Source: Dyadobacter fanqingshengii (GTDB lineage Bacteria > Bacteroidota > Bacteroidia > Cytophagales > Spirosomataceae). From it: DNA of 64,000 nt. Location of the stretch: assembly GCF_023822005.2 (NCBI RefSeq), contig NZ_CP098806.1, positions 2,170,001 to 2,234,000 on the forward strand, written 5' to 3'. The notes below the pieces were generated by a model that was not told where the DNA came from, made no database searches, and was given only the letters and a program-made list of their open reading frames with translations. This document shows, in pieces, positions 34,075 to 42,703 of this stretch. Made by a program: the position numbers and the translations under genes. Position 1 is the first letter of the stretch; each line of letters starts with the position of its first letter.

Positions 34075-34230
34075 TTAAATGCCTAACCACCTGTCTTCAT
34101 TAAATTGCACCCCAATGTTTTCACGATTGCTTCTGCTTAAAAAACAGGTATATATAAGCGTCAAACCGGTTAAAACCTTCAAATAAAACCAAGGGCCTAA
34201 TTTTGTCGGAACTAAAATTATTTTATTCAT
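34075..34230 (-). CDS. Small predicted membrane protein (51 residues) behind a BlaI-type operator
   Basis: ATG at 34230, MNKIILVPTKLGPWFYLKVL, one hydrophobic helix (LKVLTGLTLIYTCFL) and a polar tail ending DRWLGI. A longer frame to 34320 runs through the operator and is unlikely. A palindromic operator 34-57 nt upstream is identical over 24 bp to the one before the DUF932-like gene at 57135. No homologue is known to me. Confidence 0.5.
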   Translation of the reverse strand: MNKIILVPTKLGPWFYLKVLTGLTLIYTCFLSRSNRENIGVQFNEDRWLGI

Positions 34231-34263
34231 TTCGTCTAAAATTTTGATTGTATTAATTATAGC

Positions 34264-34287
34264 TGTAAATTTACAACTGTAAAAATA
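34264..34287. promoter_or_regulatory. Double palindromic operator (BlaI/MecI-like core), copy 1
   Basis: Contains the perfect palindrome TGTAAATTTACA overlapping TTTACAACTGTAAA (core TACA-NN-TGTA). The 24 bp are identical to 57098-57121. It lies upstream of the small gene at 34230. Confidence 0.55.
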
Positions 34288-34660
34288 CAAAAGCAAATAA
34301 TCGCCAGCAATAGTGCTCAATCGTACTTGACTAATTCATGTGATGACCTAATGTCCTGATCAGGGACCTTTGCCAAGGTGATCCTGTGGAATAAAAAATG
34401 GCCGCAGGGATGAAGAAATTTACAGTACTAGATGTAATACATGCATAAGTTGAAATGTAATAACAACACCAGACCACTTGAGCTCTGTTTCCGATCGAAA
34501 TAAGGCTGCCCAAAAATGATCGGGGAAATGAAAGGTTTAAACCAGTAACTTAAACATGCTATGCGATGATGTGCGCCTTTCGGAAATGTCGGCACAACAT
34601 TGTACTTTAGAAGAAACAATTATTACTAATCAAACTTTAAAAGGTGTGACAGTTAAACCG

Positions 34661-34698
34661 AGTAGTCAGGACTGCTAACAAGTAGTCAGGATGGCTAA
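34661..34698 (+). repeat. Tandem direct repeat, two 18-bp units
   Basis: AGTAGTCAGGACTGCTAA (34661-34678) and AGTAGTCAGGATGGCTAA (34681-34698), 20-bp period, 16 of 18 identical. It lies 135 nt before the SDR start and could be a regulator binding pair. Confidence 0.55.
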
Positions 34699-34833
34699 AT
34701 AGAACTGCTACAAAATTAATTAGGTTCTCCGAGCGGATCCTAAGAGTTCACTCCTGCAGTAACTTCACCTAGATCTTCGTTTAATAGCGATTTGACCATA
34801 ATTTCAATTTTAATCTTCTAAAAAGGTAAAAAA

Positions 34834-35625
34834 ATGAAAAATTTTGAAAACAAGACAATTATCATTACGGGTGCCGCAATGGGGCTTGGTCTAGCAGTCG
34901 CAAAGGAACTTGCTATGAGAGGAGCTAATCTCACACTTGTTGACTACAATCAGCAAAGTCTTTCCGAGGCTAAGGATGAGATCAGCAGAGATTTCCCGGA
35001 TAACAAAATCATTACTGTTGTGGCGGATGTTTCCCAGGAAGCTGCCGTAAAAGGTTACGTTGATGAAACAATTAATCAGTTTGGCCGTATTGATGGGCTG
35101 TATAACAATGCCGGAATTGAAGGCAAGCAAGCCAGTATCACAGAATATGACCTAGACACCTTTAAAAAAGTAATCGATATAAATCTTATGGGAGTGTACT
35201 ACGCGATGCGCTATGTTATTCCTTACATGCAAAACCAAAAGTATGGCAGGATCGTAAATGTAGCATCCGTCGGAGGAATAAGGGGTGTTTTAAATCAAAC
35301 CCCGTATGTAGCAACAAAACATGCAGTGTCAGGCATGACAAAAAATGCAGCGCTTGAATATGCGAAAGACGGCATCAATACAAACGCAATTGCTCCGGGA
35401 GCCATACTGACACCTATGGTTGCGGAAGCTTTTAAACAGGTAAACCCTGAGGATCCGAAAGCTGCTGAATCAGAATATGCTAAGGCCAATCCTACAAAAC
35501 GGCTTGGCCTGCCCGAAGAAGTGGCGAAGGTAGTGGCGTTTCTTTTAAGCGACGAATGTTCCTATGTAAATGGGCAGATTCTTGCTATTGATGGGGGGCA
35601 GTCAAACAGTTATGGCAATGTTTAA
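34834..35625 (+). CDS. SDR family oxidoreductase 4
   Basis: A 263-residue classical SDR: TGAAMGLG (12-19), NNAGIEG, catalytic Ser in VASVGGIRG, YVATK, and C-terminal NGQILAIDGG. The layout resembles glucose or 3-alpha-hydroxysteroid dehydrogenases. The next gene starts inside its final codons (ATG at 35618), which makes a translationally coupled pair with the M20 hydrolase. Confidence 0.9.
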   Translation: MKNFENKTIIITGAAMGLGLAVAKELAMRGANLTLVDYNQQSLSEAKDEISRDFPDNKIITVVADVSQEAAVKGYVDETINQFGRIDGLYNNAGIEGKQASITEYDLDTFKKVIDINLMGVYYAMRYVIPYMQNQKYGRIVNVASVGGIRGVLNQTPYVATKHAVSGMTKNAALEYAKDGINTNAIAPGAILTPMVAEAFKQVNPEDPKAAESEYAKANPTKRLGLPEEVAKVVAFLLSDECSYVNGQILAIDGGQSNSYGNV

Positions 35626-37036
35626 CAAGTTAAGTGTAAAGCTGCAAACGGTTATGGGCAAATCAGCAAACGGAAACAGCAAGAGCTTGGCTAAGCTCAT
35701 CCCCCTTCTGATACTTATTTACGTATCACTGACTGCCATCGGGCAAACTCCCAAGCAGACCAAGGCAAATTCATCAGCTCTAACTGCAATTGAAAGCAAG
35801 ATCCGCGACAAGACGACGGCCATCGAGTCCAAGTTGATCGGCTGGCGCCGGGATATACATCAAAATCCGGAACTGGGAGATCAGGAAGAACGCACTTCAA
35901 AACTGGTTGCAGAACACCTTCGCACCCTGGGAATTGAAGTTCAGACAGGAGTGGGCGGCACAGGGGTCGTAGGCATATTGAAAGGCGGGAAGCCGGGAAA
36001 GTTGGTTGCCCTGCGGGCTGACATGGACGCTTTGGCCGTTAAGGAGCCCGCCGGATTACCATTCGCTTCAAAAGCCACATCCCAAATAAACGGAAAGACT
36101 GAATACCTTATGCATGCCTGTGGGCATGACGCACATACGGCTATGCTAATGGCGGCAGCCGAAGTTCTTGCAAGCATGAAAAGTGAGCTAACAGGTTCAG
36201 TAATGTTCATATTCCAGCCTGCCGAAGAAGGCTCAAGCGTTGTAGAGCCAGGGACGGGCAAAAGCTGGGGGGCCAAACGGATGCTTGAAGACGGCATGTT
36301 TAAGAAAAACAAACCGGATGCAGTATTCGCACTACACGTTCACCCCGGCAAGTCAGGACAGATTGATTACAAGAGTGGACCAGCCACAGCCAGCAGCGAC
36401 GTGCTGAATATTACTGTCAGCGGGCAGCAGGGCCATGGAGGTATGCCATGGAACACAATTGACCCGGTAGTAGCCTCGGCATACGTAATAGCCGGCTTAC
36501 AATCCGTTGTTAGTCGACGCGCTGACCTGACGAAGTCGCCGGCCGTTATTTCAGTGGGGATGATCCATGGCGGGTCCAGCCAGAATGTGATTCCGGACAC
36601 TGTAAAAATGGTTGGCACCATCCGTTCATATGACCCTGAGGCACGCAAGCAACTTCATACTGATATTAAGCAGGCTGCTGAGCACATTGCGGAAGGAACC
36701 TATGCGAGGGCGCAGGTTGACATTTTGCCTATGTATGATGTCACAGACAACAATGATGCCCTGGCTAAACAGATGCTGCCAGTACTGAAGCGCGTTGCCG
36801 AAGCCGGCGTGGTACCCGGGTCGTTGCAGGGGGCCTCGGAGGATTTTTCTTACTTTGCCAAAGAAGTGCCGGGTCTGTATATTTTTCTCGGTGTTACGCC
36901 CGAAGGTGAGGATCCTGCCAAAGCTGCCCCAAACCATAATCCCAAATTCTTTGTCGATGAAAAAGCATTGGTAGTAGGTACAAGGGCAATGGCGGCAATG
37001 GCCGTTAATTTCTTAATGAGCGGATCACCCAACTAA
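35618..37036 (+). CDS. M20 family metallo-amidohydrolase (hippurate hydrolase/IAA-amidase type), exported
   Basis: About 470 residues. The start at 35618 (MFNKLSVKLQTV) overlaps the SDR stop; ATG 35654 (MGKSANGN) is an alternative. A signal peptide follows (LIPLLILIYVSLTAIGQ). Metal-binding features: HACGHDAHTAML and the catalytic PAEEGSSVVEPG. The dimerization domain is GHGGMPWNTIDPVVAS, the C-terminal ligand region GASEDFSYFAKEVPG. These enzymes cleave N-acyl amino acids or amide conjugates. Export and coupling to an SDR suggest catabolism of an amide-linked substrate (inferred). Confidence 0.9.
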   Translation: MFNKLSVKLQTVMGKSANGNSKSLAKLIPLLILIYVSLTAIGQTPKQTKANSSALTAIESKIRDKTTAIESKLIGWRRDIHQNPELGDQEERTSKLVAEHLRTLGIEVQTGVGGTGVVGILKGGKPGKLVALRADMDALAVKEPAGLPFASKATSQINGKTEYLMHACGHDAHTAMLMAAAEVLASMKSELTGSVMFIFQPAEEGSSVVEPGTGKSWGAKRMLEDGMFKKNKPDAVFALHVHPGKSGQIDYKSGPATASSDVLNITVSGQQGHGGMPWNTIDPVVASAYVIAGLQSVVSRRADLTKSPAVISVGMIHGGSSQNVIPDTVKMVGTIRSYDPEARKQLHTDIKQAAEHIAEGTYARAQVDILPMYDVTDNNDALAKQMLPVLKRVAEAGVVPGSLQGASEDFSYFAKEVPGLYIFLGVTPEGEDPAKAAPNHNPKFFVDEKALVVGTRAMAAMAVNFLMSGSPN

Positions 37037-37140
37037 CAGCTGGCAAATTTCGAATTTACAATTGAATGACAGCGAAAAGACTATCCGGCCTTTTGACATG
37101 CTGCTGCACAGGCCGAGCTTGACAACAGCGAATTGTCTGT

Positions 37141-37446
37141 TTAGCTTCGTATATCTAGCTTACGCAGCATTTCGTCCGTTATTGATTCGCTGTAAATACC
37201 ATAGCCGTTTACCAGCACACCTTTTATTTGATGAACATCGGATGATATCGCATATAGCACGGCTGCATCCGAGGGGTTACTGTCCCCTTCAAACCGAATG
37301 AATTTATCCACTTTAAAGTCATCGGTAAATATTTTGAACTGCCCGTTACGGCACTCAAGGCAGTTTTGTCGAAGGTTGAAGTCCTCCGAATATCCTTGGT
37401 TGCGCAACTCATTCAAACTTTCAGTTAGCGTTACATATGGCTCCAT
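37141..37446 (-). CDS. Small conserved protein usually annotated phosphoribosylpyrophosphate synthetase
   Basis: 101 residues. Recognised as a short Bacteroidota family through LNELRNQGYSEDFNLRQNCLEC, DDFKVDKFIRFEG and SDAAVLYAISSD..IKGVLVNGYGIYSE. It is far too short for a real PRPP synthetase and lacks its motifs, so the usual name is misleading. Often found near P-type ATPases or stress genes; here it is 154 nt past the end of the Ca2+ ATPase on the same strand's upstream side. Function unknown. Confidence 0.8.
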   Translation of the reverse strand: MEPYVTLTESLNELRNQGYSEDFNLRQNCLECRNGQFKIFTDDFKVDKFIRFEGDSNPSDAAVLYAISSDVHQIKGVLVNGYGIYSESITDEMLRKLDIRS

Positions 37447-37599
37447 AGTTCTTGAGATATAATAGTAAAAGGATTTTGATTCTTGTAATCTAAGACAAGT
37501 ATTAGTGCTTAATAATTATCTATTATGCCGTCGCTAAATGCTTTTGAAACGCTCTCCTACTCTGGTGTGGACGTCAGGCAATATGGTATCGTAGGGATC

Positions 37600-40149
37600 T
37601 TATTTCTTATTCATAAGCTTAACCAACTCAATTAAGATAATACAAACAACAGTTGTAATTATCACTATTAGCATAATATGCCAGCTTAATGGTGTTGTTT
37701 TAAAAACGGTATCCAAAAACGGCACATACACAATCAGCATTTGAAGCATTATGGTAAGGATTATTGCTCCCCACATCCCCCGGTTAGCAAATATGTCTCT
37801 GGAAAATATAGAATGATATGTAGAGCGCACAGAAAGTGCATTACCTAGTTGCACAAAACACAAAGTTGTAAATACTGCGGTCTGTTGTGTTTTTACATCG
37901 TAATTTTCATTTATGCACCACCACTGAATGAAGAGTGCAGCAAATGTCATGATGATTCCTATGAGTACGATACGAAGAACTAAACCACCTGCAAATAAAT
38001 TTTCCTTAGGTGGACGGGGCGGACGGTTCATAATGTCCTTTTCGGCTGGTTCTGCCACCAGCGCAATCCCAGGCAAGCCATCCGTCACCAGATTTATCCA
38101 GAGAATGTGTATGGGGAGCAGTGGAATAGCAAACCCAATAATTGGGGCAAAGAAGATTACGAGGATCTCACCCAGGTTACACGAAAGCACATAAACAATA
38201 AACTTTTTAATATTTTCGTAAATACGCCTACCTTCCCGAACGGCTTTCACAATGGTGGCAAAATTATCATCCAACAGAATCATATCAGATGCTTCCTTCG
38301 ATACATCAGTGCCAGTTATCCCCATTGCAATCCCGATATCTGACTGCTTTAAGGATGGTGCATCATTTACGCCATCGCCAGTCATGGCAACAAACTCACC
38401 GTTGTTCTGTAAAGCTTTTACAATATTTAATTTCTGCTCTGGCGACACACGGGCATATACAGCAACGTGTTTCGTCACACTCTTAAATTCTTCTTCCGTC
38501 AGCTTCTCTAAATCAGAGCCTGCCCTGACCTCTTGGGATCCTTCTTCAATCATCCCCAGGCGTTGGGCGATGGCTGTGGCAGTAAGTGGCTGGTCGCCGG
38601 TTATCATTACAGTTTTTATACCCGCGGATTTACATTCTTTAATGGCTTCTATGACTTCTTCGCGGGGCGGATCAATCATGGCTGCCATCCCCAAAAATTC
38701 AAGTTCATTCTCTTCATCTGAGGTTATCCTGCCAGGATCTTTTTCAAAAATTTTGTAAGCAAAAAATAGAACCCGAAGGCCATCTGCCGCCCACTTACGG
38801 TTTTGCGCGAGCCATCCGTCAGTCTGATTTTTGTGTTTTTCAGATACCGATTCTAGCATTTTTATTGGGGCACCTTTTACAAACAAAATCCATTTGTCCC
38901 CATATTTATGTAAGGTGCCCATCCGCATGCGCTCTGAATCGAATGGCAGCTTCTCCAACAGCGGGAATTTTTGATCTGCTTCTTCTTTTGTTTTGCCCTT
39001 ATCTATGGCATACTTTACCAATGCTGTTTCTGTGGAATCGCCCAACAGTTCTTTGTCTGCGGAAAATCGCACATCATTATTGAGCATCATGGCATAGCCC
39101 AAAAGTTCTTCCTTGCCCTCTACAGCAAGGATACTTTCTACCGTCATGATGTTTTGGGTAAGCGTCCCGGTTTTATCGCTGCATATATAGGTGACTGACC
39201 CTAACGTTTCAACCGCCGGCAATTTTCTCATCAATGCATTTTGGCTCACCATTCGGCGGGCCCCCTGGGCAAGCGCAATTGTTATAACGGCTGGCAATGC
39301 CTCTGGCAACGCAGCAACAGCCAGCGACAATGCGGTAAGAAACATGGCAAATGGTGGCTCGCCACGGAGCAAGCCAAGACCAAAAACGGTTAGGCAAATC
39401 ACTAGAACAATAACCGCCAGTTGCTTACTAAAAACAGCTAGCCTTTTCTGGAGGGGCGTTTTTTGAGAACTTGCCTCCATCATACCTGCAATTTTACCGA
39501 TTTCGGTATTCATACCAATGGCAGTGACGACCGCTTGGGCAGAACCATTACTCACAACCGTTCCTTTGAAAACCATATTGAGCTGGTCACCAGGCACAAT
39601 GTCCCCTTCTTTTATTGGCTCGGTTATTTTTTCTATTGAATGGCTTTCGCCGGTAAGCGATGCTTCGTCCGTTTTAAGAGAACTCACCTGGATAAGCCTT
39701 GCATCGGCAGGGACAATATCACCGGCTTCCAGTAGAATTAAATCACCAGGGACTAATTGACTTGCTTCAATTTTTAAAGGGTTATTGTCGCGGATCACGA
39801 TCGCAAACTGTGCCGACATTTTCTGTAACATCTTTACTGATTGCTCTGCATTATATTCCTGCGAGTAACCCATCCAGGCATTACCGAGAATGATGGCCAG
39901 AATAACGTATGCATCTGTATGCTCGCCAACCATAAATGAAATGGCGGCAGCGACAATCAGTATCAAAATCATAACATCCTTAAACTGACCAATAAGGATG
40001 GACAGTTTACTTTTTCGTTTGGCCTCCTGCAATACATTCTCCCCAAATTCATTTCGAAGGTTTACAACTGTATCACTTTTTAAACCCGAAGCGGAAGTCT
40101 TTAGAGAACTTATGACGTCTGCTGCACTAAGCTGGAAAAAAGTCTGCAT
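37600..40149 (-). CDS. P-type cation ATPase, PMCA/SERCA type (Ca2+ or Mn2+ export)
   Basis: Start at 40149 (MQTFFQLSAADVISSL); upstream codons to 40230 look non-coding. About 849 residues: actuator motif TGES (LTGESHSIE), phosphorylation motif DKTGTLTQN (near residue 325), KGAPIKML nucleotide region, hinge TGDGVNDAPSL, and C-terminal cation-transport helices with NLVTDGLPGIALVAEP. The full set of catalytic motifs is present. It pumps Ca2+ or another divalent cation out using ATP. It works in the same direction as the ChaA-type antiporter encoded at 54.7 kb. Confidence 0.93.
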   Translation of the reverse strand: MQTFFQLSAADVISSLKTSASGLKSDTVVNLRNEFGENVLQEAKRKSKLSILIGQFKDVMILILIVAAAISFMVGEHTDAYVILAIILGNAWMGYSQEYNAEQSVKMLQKMSAQFAIVIRDNNPLKIEASQLVPGDLILLEAGDIVPADARLIQVSSLKTDEASLTGESHSIEKITEPIKEGDIVPGDQLNMVFKGTVVSNGSAQAVVTAIGMNTEIGKIAGMMEASSQKTPLQKRLAVFSKQLAVIVLVICLTVFGLGLLRGEPPFAMFLTALSLAVAALPEALPAVITIALAQGARRMVSQNALMRKLPAVETLGSVTYICSDKTGTLTQNIMTVESILAVEGKEELLGYAMMLNNDVRFSADKELLGDSTETALVKYAIDKGKTKEEADQKFPLLEKLPFDSERMRMGTLHKYGDKWILFVKGAPIKMLESVSEKHKNQTDGWLAQNRKWAADGLRVLFFAYKIFEKDPGRITSDEENELEFLGMAAMIDPPREEVIEAIKECKSAGIKTVMITGDQPLTATAIAQRLGMIEEGSQEVRAGSDLEKLTEEEFKSVTKHVAVYARVSPEQKLNIVKALQNNGEFVAMTGDGVNDAPSLKQSDIGIAMGITGTDVSKEASDMILLDDNFATIVKAVREGRRIYENIKKFIVYVLSCNLGEILVIFFAPIIGFAIPLLPIHILWINLVTDGLPGIALVAEPAEKDIMNRPPRPPKENLFAGGLVLRIVLIGIIMTFAALFIQWWCINENYDVKTQQTAVFTTLCFVQLGNALSVRSTYHSIFSRDIFANRGMWGAIILTIMLQMLIVYVPFLDTVFKTTPLSWHIMLIVIITTVVCIILIELVKLMNKK

Positions 40150-40642
40150 GATGGTAAACAATTTAATATGCGTTAGCACTGATCCCTTATACACCCAAAG
40201 AAAAATCAACCGCAGTCCACGAACTATCACTACTATGTACTTTCGCGTTGTATGGCTACTGATGCCTCTCCTCTATTTGCGGTATCTGTTATCATTTACA
40301 GGTTGTGTTAGCTATAAAAGTACCCAGTATTATAGGCGGTTGGAAAAAGACTACTAATACTATTTTTTACACTATGCCTCCGACAATTCCCCAATGATAC
40401 CCTTATGCAGTTCATTCTAAAATATAATCTGACTTAGAGCAAAAAATATGGAAATTTCTATAAATTGATGAAAATATCTGCTAATTCCTATCAATGTTTA
40501 TATAGCTATTCAATCACTCGGTGTGCAACAAGATTTAACTCTCCAGCTGCTCGCTGCGATTCAATAAAAATGTGCGTTTCACTGCCTGCTTCATCGTCTG
40601 CGTTTTACATAAATTATATGTCATACTTTAACAAATGAAATA
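40150..40642. other. Intergenic region between divergent genes
   Basis: No gene supported. It must contain the promoters of the ATPase (minus) and FMN reductase (plus). A loose inverted repeat TATAAATTGAT...ATCAATGTTTATA lies near 40459-40503. Confidence 0.4.
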
Positions 40643-41203
40643 ATGAAAAATTATAACATTGCAGTTATCGTAGGAAGCCTTCGCAAAGAGTCCTACAATT
40701 TAAAAACTGCGAACGCACTGATTGCCCTTGCGCCGGAATCTCTGAGTCTTGAAATATTAGATATTTCAGATCTTCCAATGTTTAATGAGGACCTGGAAGC
40801 AACACCGCCAAACGAATGGGAAGAATTTCGGCGGCAAATCAGGTCTGCCGATGGCCTTTTATTTCTTACGCCAGAATATAACCGTTCGGTACCTGCTGTT
40901 TTAAAAAATGCTATTGACGTGGGCTCGCGTCCATATGGGCAAAATTCCTGGAATGGAAAACCAGGAGCAGTGGTAAGCGTTTCGATTGGAAATATTAGTG
41001 GTTTCGGTGCTAACCATCACCTACGCCAGTCACTTGTTTTTGTTAATGTACCCACCATGGCACAGCCCGAAGCATATATAGCTGAAGCAACAGGGTTATT
41101 TGATGAAAACGGAAGTCTCATTAATGATTCTACAAAGAGCTTTCTGACTGATTTTATGGTAGCCTTTGAGCAATGGGTTACCACGCATGCCACAAAGAAT
41201 TAG
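40643..41203 (+). CDS. NADPH-dependent FMN reductase (flavodoxin-like)
   Basis: 186 residues. Features: VIVGSLRKESYNLKTANAL (FMN phosphate-binding loop), the LEILDISDLPMFNEDLEA segment, LFLTPEYNRSVPAVLKNAID (the PEYN motif) and GKPGAVVSVSIGNISGFGA. Similar enzymes (ArsH/YieF/chromate reductase relatives) reduce flavin, quinones or metals and protect against oxidants. It has its own promoter region, with nothing in the same direction directly downstream for 170 nt. Confidence 0.92.
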   Translation: MKNYNIAVIVGSLRKESYNLKTANALIALAPESLSLEILDISDLPMFNEDLEATPPNEWEEFRRQIRSADGLLFLTPEYNRSVPAVLKNAIDVGSRPYGQNSWNGKPGAVVSVSIGNISGFGANHHLRQSLVFVNVPTMAQPEAYIAEATGLFDENGSLINDSTKSFLTDFMVAFEQWVTTHATKN

Positions 41204-41377
41204 AAGGAAATTGCAGTTTTTTAGCCTCCGTACGGATGGCTGTAGCTTTTATGGCTCATTTTCCACATGGACCGGTATAGCTTTTAGAATAAAGGCGAAT
41301 TATACATTTTCTATTCCTTAATACCAGTTAAATCAAGCCTGACCTCACTGAATTTATGGATAGCAAAATTTAAAAAC

Positions 41378-41968
41378 GTGATTGCAAACAAACATTTCTT
41401 GTATCTTTTCTTATTTCTGCTCGTAGCACTTCACTGCACGCCCTGTCTGGGACAAAAAAAATATGAACGGGAATACACTGTCAAAGCTGATTCCGTTCCG
41501 GACAGCGCCACTTTATTTGTGTCCCGCCTATTTAACAACTCCAGGGTTCATTGGTATATGGAGGAAAGCGATACCACTAAGACTATCGAAGCGAAACTGA
41601 AGCATTCGGGAAAACATTACAGTATCGAGTTTGATGAATCCGGACAAATACAGGATATCGAAATTCTCATTAACATTCGTGATTTGGAAAAAAATATCCG
41701 TTCTGTAATAAAAGATAACCTCAATGCTACATTTAAGCGTCAGAAAATTATCAAAACACAATTGCAATGGAATGGAAGCGAGAATAACCTGGAACGGGCC
41801 GTTCTCGCCAAAATGCCGCTTGAAGGAATGATAGTTAAATATGAGATAGTCGTCCGAGGGCAGACAGGAAACGAGGAAGCGTATTTTGAAGTGCTCGTTG
41901 ATAGTACTGGAAAGATTGAAAGTACTAAGGAAATAGCATTAGCAAATGATGATAATCTTATTTACTGA
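41378..41968 (+). CDS. Exported protein of unknown function, PepSY-like
   Basis: 196 residues with a signal peptide (LFLFLLVALHCTPCLGQ). Two similar beta-alpha-beta halves (DSATLFVSRLFNNSRVHWYME and LERAVLAKMPLEGMIVKYEIV) resemble the PepSY-like beta-lactamase-inhibitor fold, but I cannot name a family. Its TGA stop overlaps by one base the ATG of the following DUF2490 gene, so the two are coupled. Confidence 0.6.
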   Translation: MIANKHFLYLFLFLLVALHCTPCLGQKKYEREYTVKADSVPDSATLFVSRLFNNSRVHWYMEESDTTKTIEAKLKHSGKHYSIEFDESGQIQDIEILINIRDLEKNIRSVIKDNLNATFKRQKIIKTQLQWNGSENNLERAVLAKMPLEGMIVKYEIVVRGQTGNEEAYFEVLVDSTGKIESTKEIALANDDNLIY

Positions 41969-42639
41969 TGTGCAGATTTTTCCTCTTTTATTTATTATCC
42001 TTTACAGCATTATGCCAGCAAACATATCGGGCCGGCACAACTACTCAATTTAACGTAAACTTTAAGGTTGGCAAAGCTTTAAAGCTTAATACAAAATTTG
42101 AGTCTCGTCAAATCCTATCGCAGAAAGAAATGGATAAGTCTCCCAACCATAGATTTCAATATGAGCGCACTGATTTGACTTTGCTGCTTACTACTAAATT
42201 GTCTATTAATAATATCATTGGAGGTGGTTATATGATAAGGTTAGAAGATAATACGTATTATCACCGGATCATTCAACAATTTAATAATGTGAGGAAGTTT
42301 GAATGGTTTAGTATAGCACACCGAGTCTTAGCCGACGAAACTTTTACCAACCATGGACTTAGTAACTTCCGGATAAGCTATAGGATCGGGATACAGAAAC
42401 CGCTTAACGGTCAATACATCGATCCAAAGGAATTTTATGCAAAGGTCAACAATGACTTTCTTGGTATTTGGTCACGTGATGAATCCGACTTTGAGATCGG
42501 CATTTTACCTACCCTAGGATATACTGCTACCGCTAATAATAAAATAGAGCTTGGGGTGGACTATCGGGTAAATGAGCTAAGAAAAAATAGCATAACCCAG
42601 CAATTCTGGGTAACGCTTGGATGGTTCATTAGTATATGA
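41968..42639 (+). CDS. DUF2490 outer-membrane protein
   Basis: 223 residues, signal peptide (LLSFTALCQQ), then beta-strand-rich sequence with alternating residues, NVNFKVGKALKLNTKFESRQ, HRFQYERTDL, FEIGILPTLGYTATANNKIE and a C-terminal Trp/Phe-containing strand (QFWVTLGWFIS). This fits the DUF2490 family of predicted outer-membrane beta-barrels. It forms a two-gene unit with the exported protein upstream. Confidence 0.8.
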   Translation: MCRFFLFYLLSFTALCQQTYRAGTTTQFNVNFKVGKALKLNTKFESRQILSQKEMDKSPNHRFQYERTDLTLLLTTKLSINNIIGGGYMIRLEDNTYYHRIIQQFNNVRKFEWFSIAHRVLADETFTNHGLSNFRISYRIGIQKPLNGQYIDPKEFYAKVNNDFLGIWSRDESDFEIGILPTLGYTATANNKIELGVDYRVNELRKNSITQQFWVTLGWFISI

Positions 42640-42703
42640 ATGATTATTTACCTGCGACAGGTTCAAATCATTTGCCACAATAAATCCAGGGCTATTCAAA
42701 TCC

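Larger units (their letters stand above)
34231..34833. other. Intergenic region with operator-like and tandem repeats
   Basis: Apart from the operator (34264-34287) and the tandem repeat (34661-34698), no gene is supported; minus-strand frames here (34331-34619) look random. It holds the promoter of the SDR gene at 34834. Confidence 0.45.

Noticed and set aside
34331..34619. Two minus-strand frames in the intergenic region before SDR4
   Set aside because: Low coding quality, no start context and no family; judged random.
37141..37446. Annotation as true PRPP synthetase
   Set aside because: At 101 residues it lacks the PRPP-binding motifs; only the conventional name is carried by homologues.
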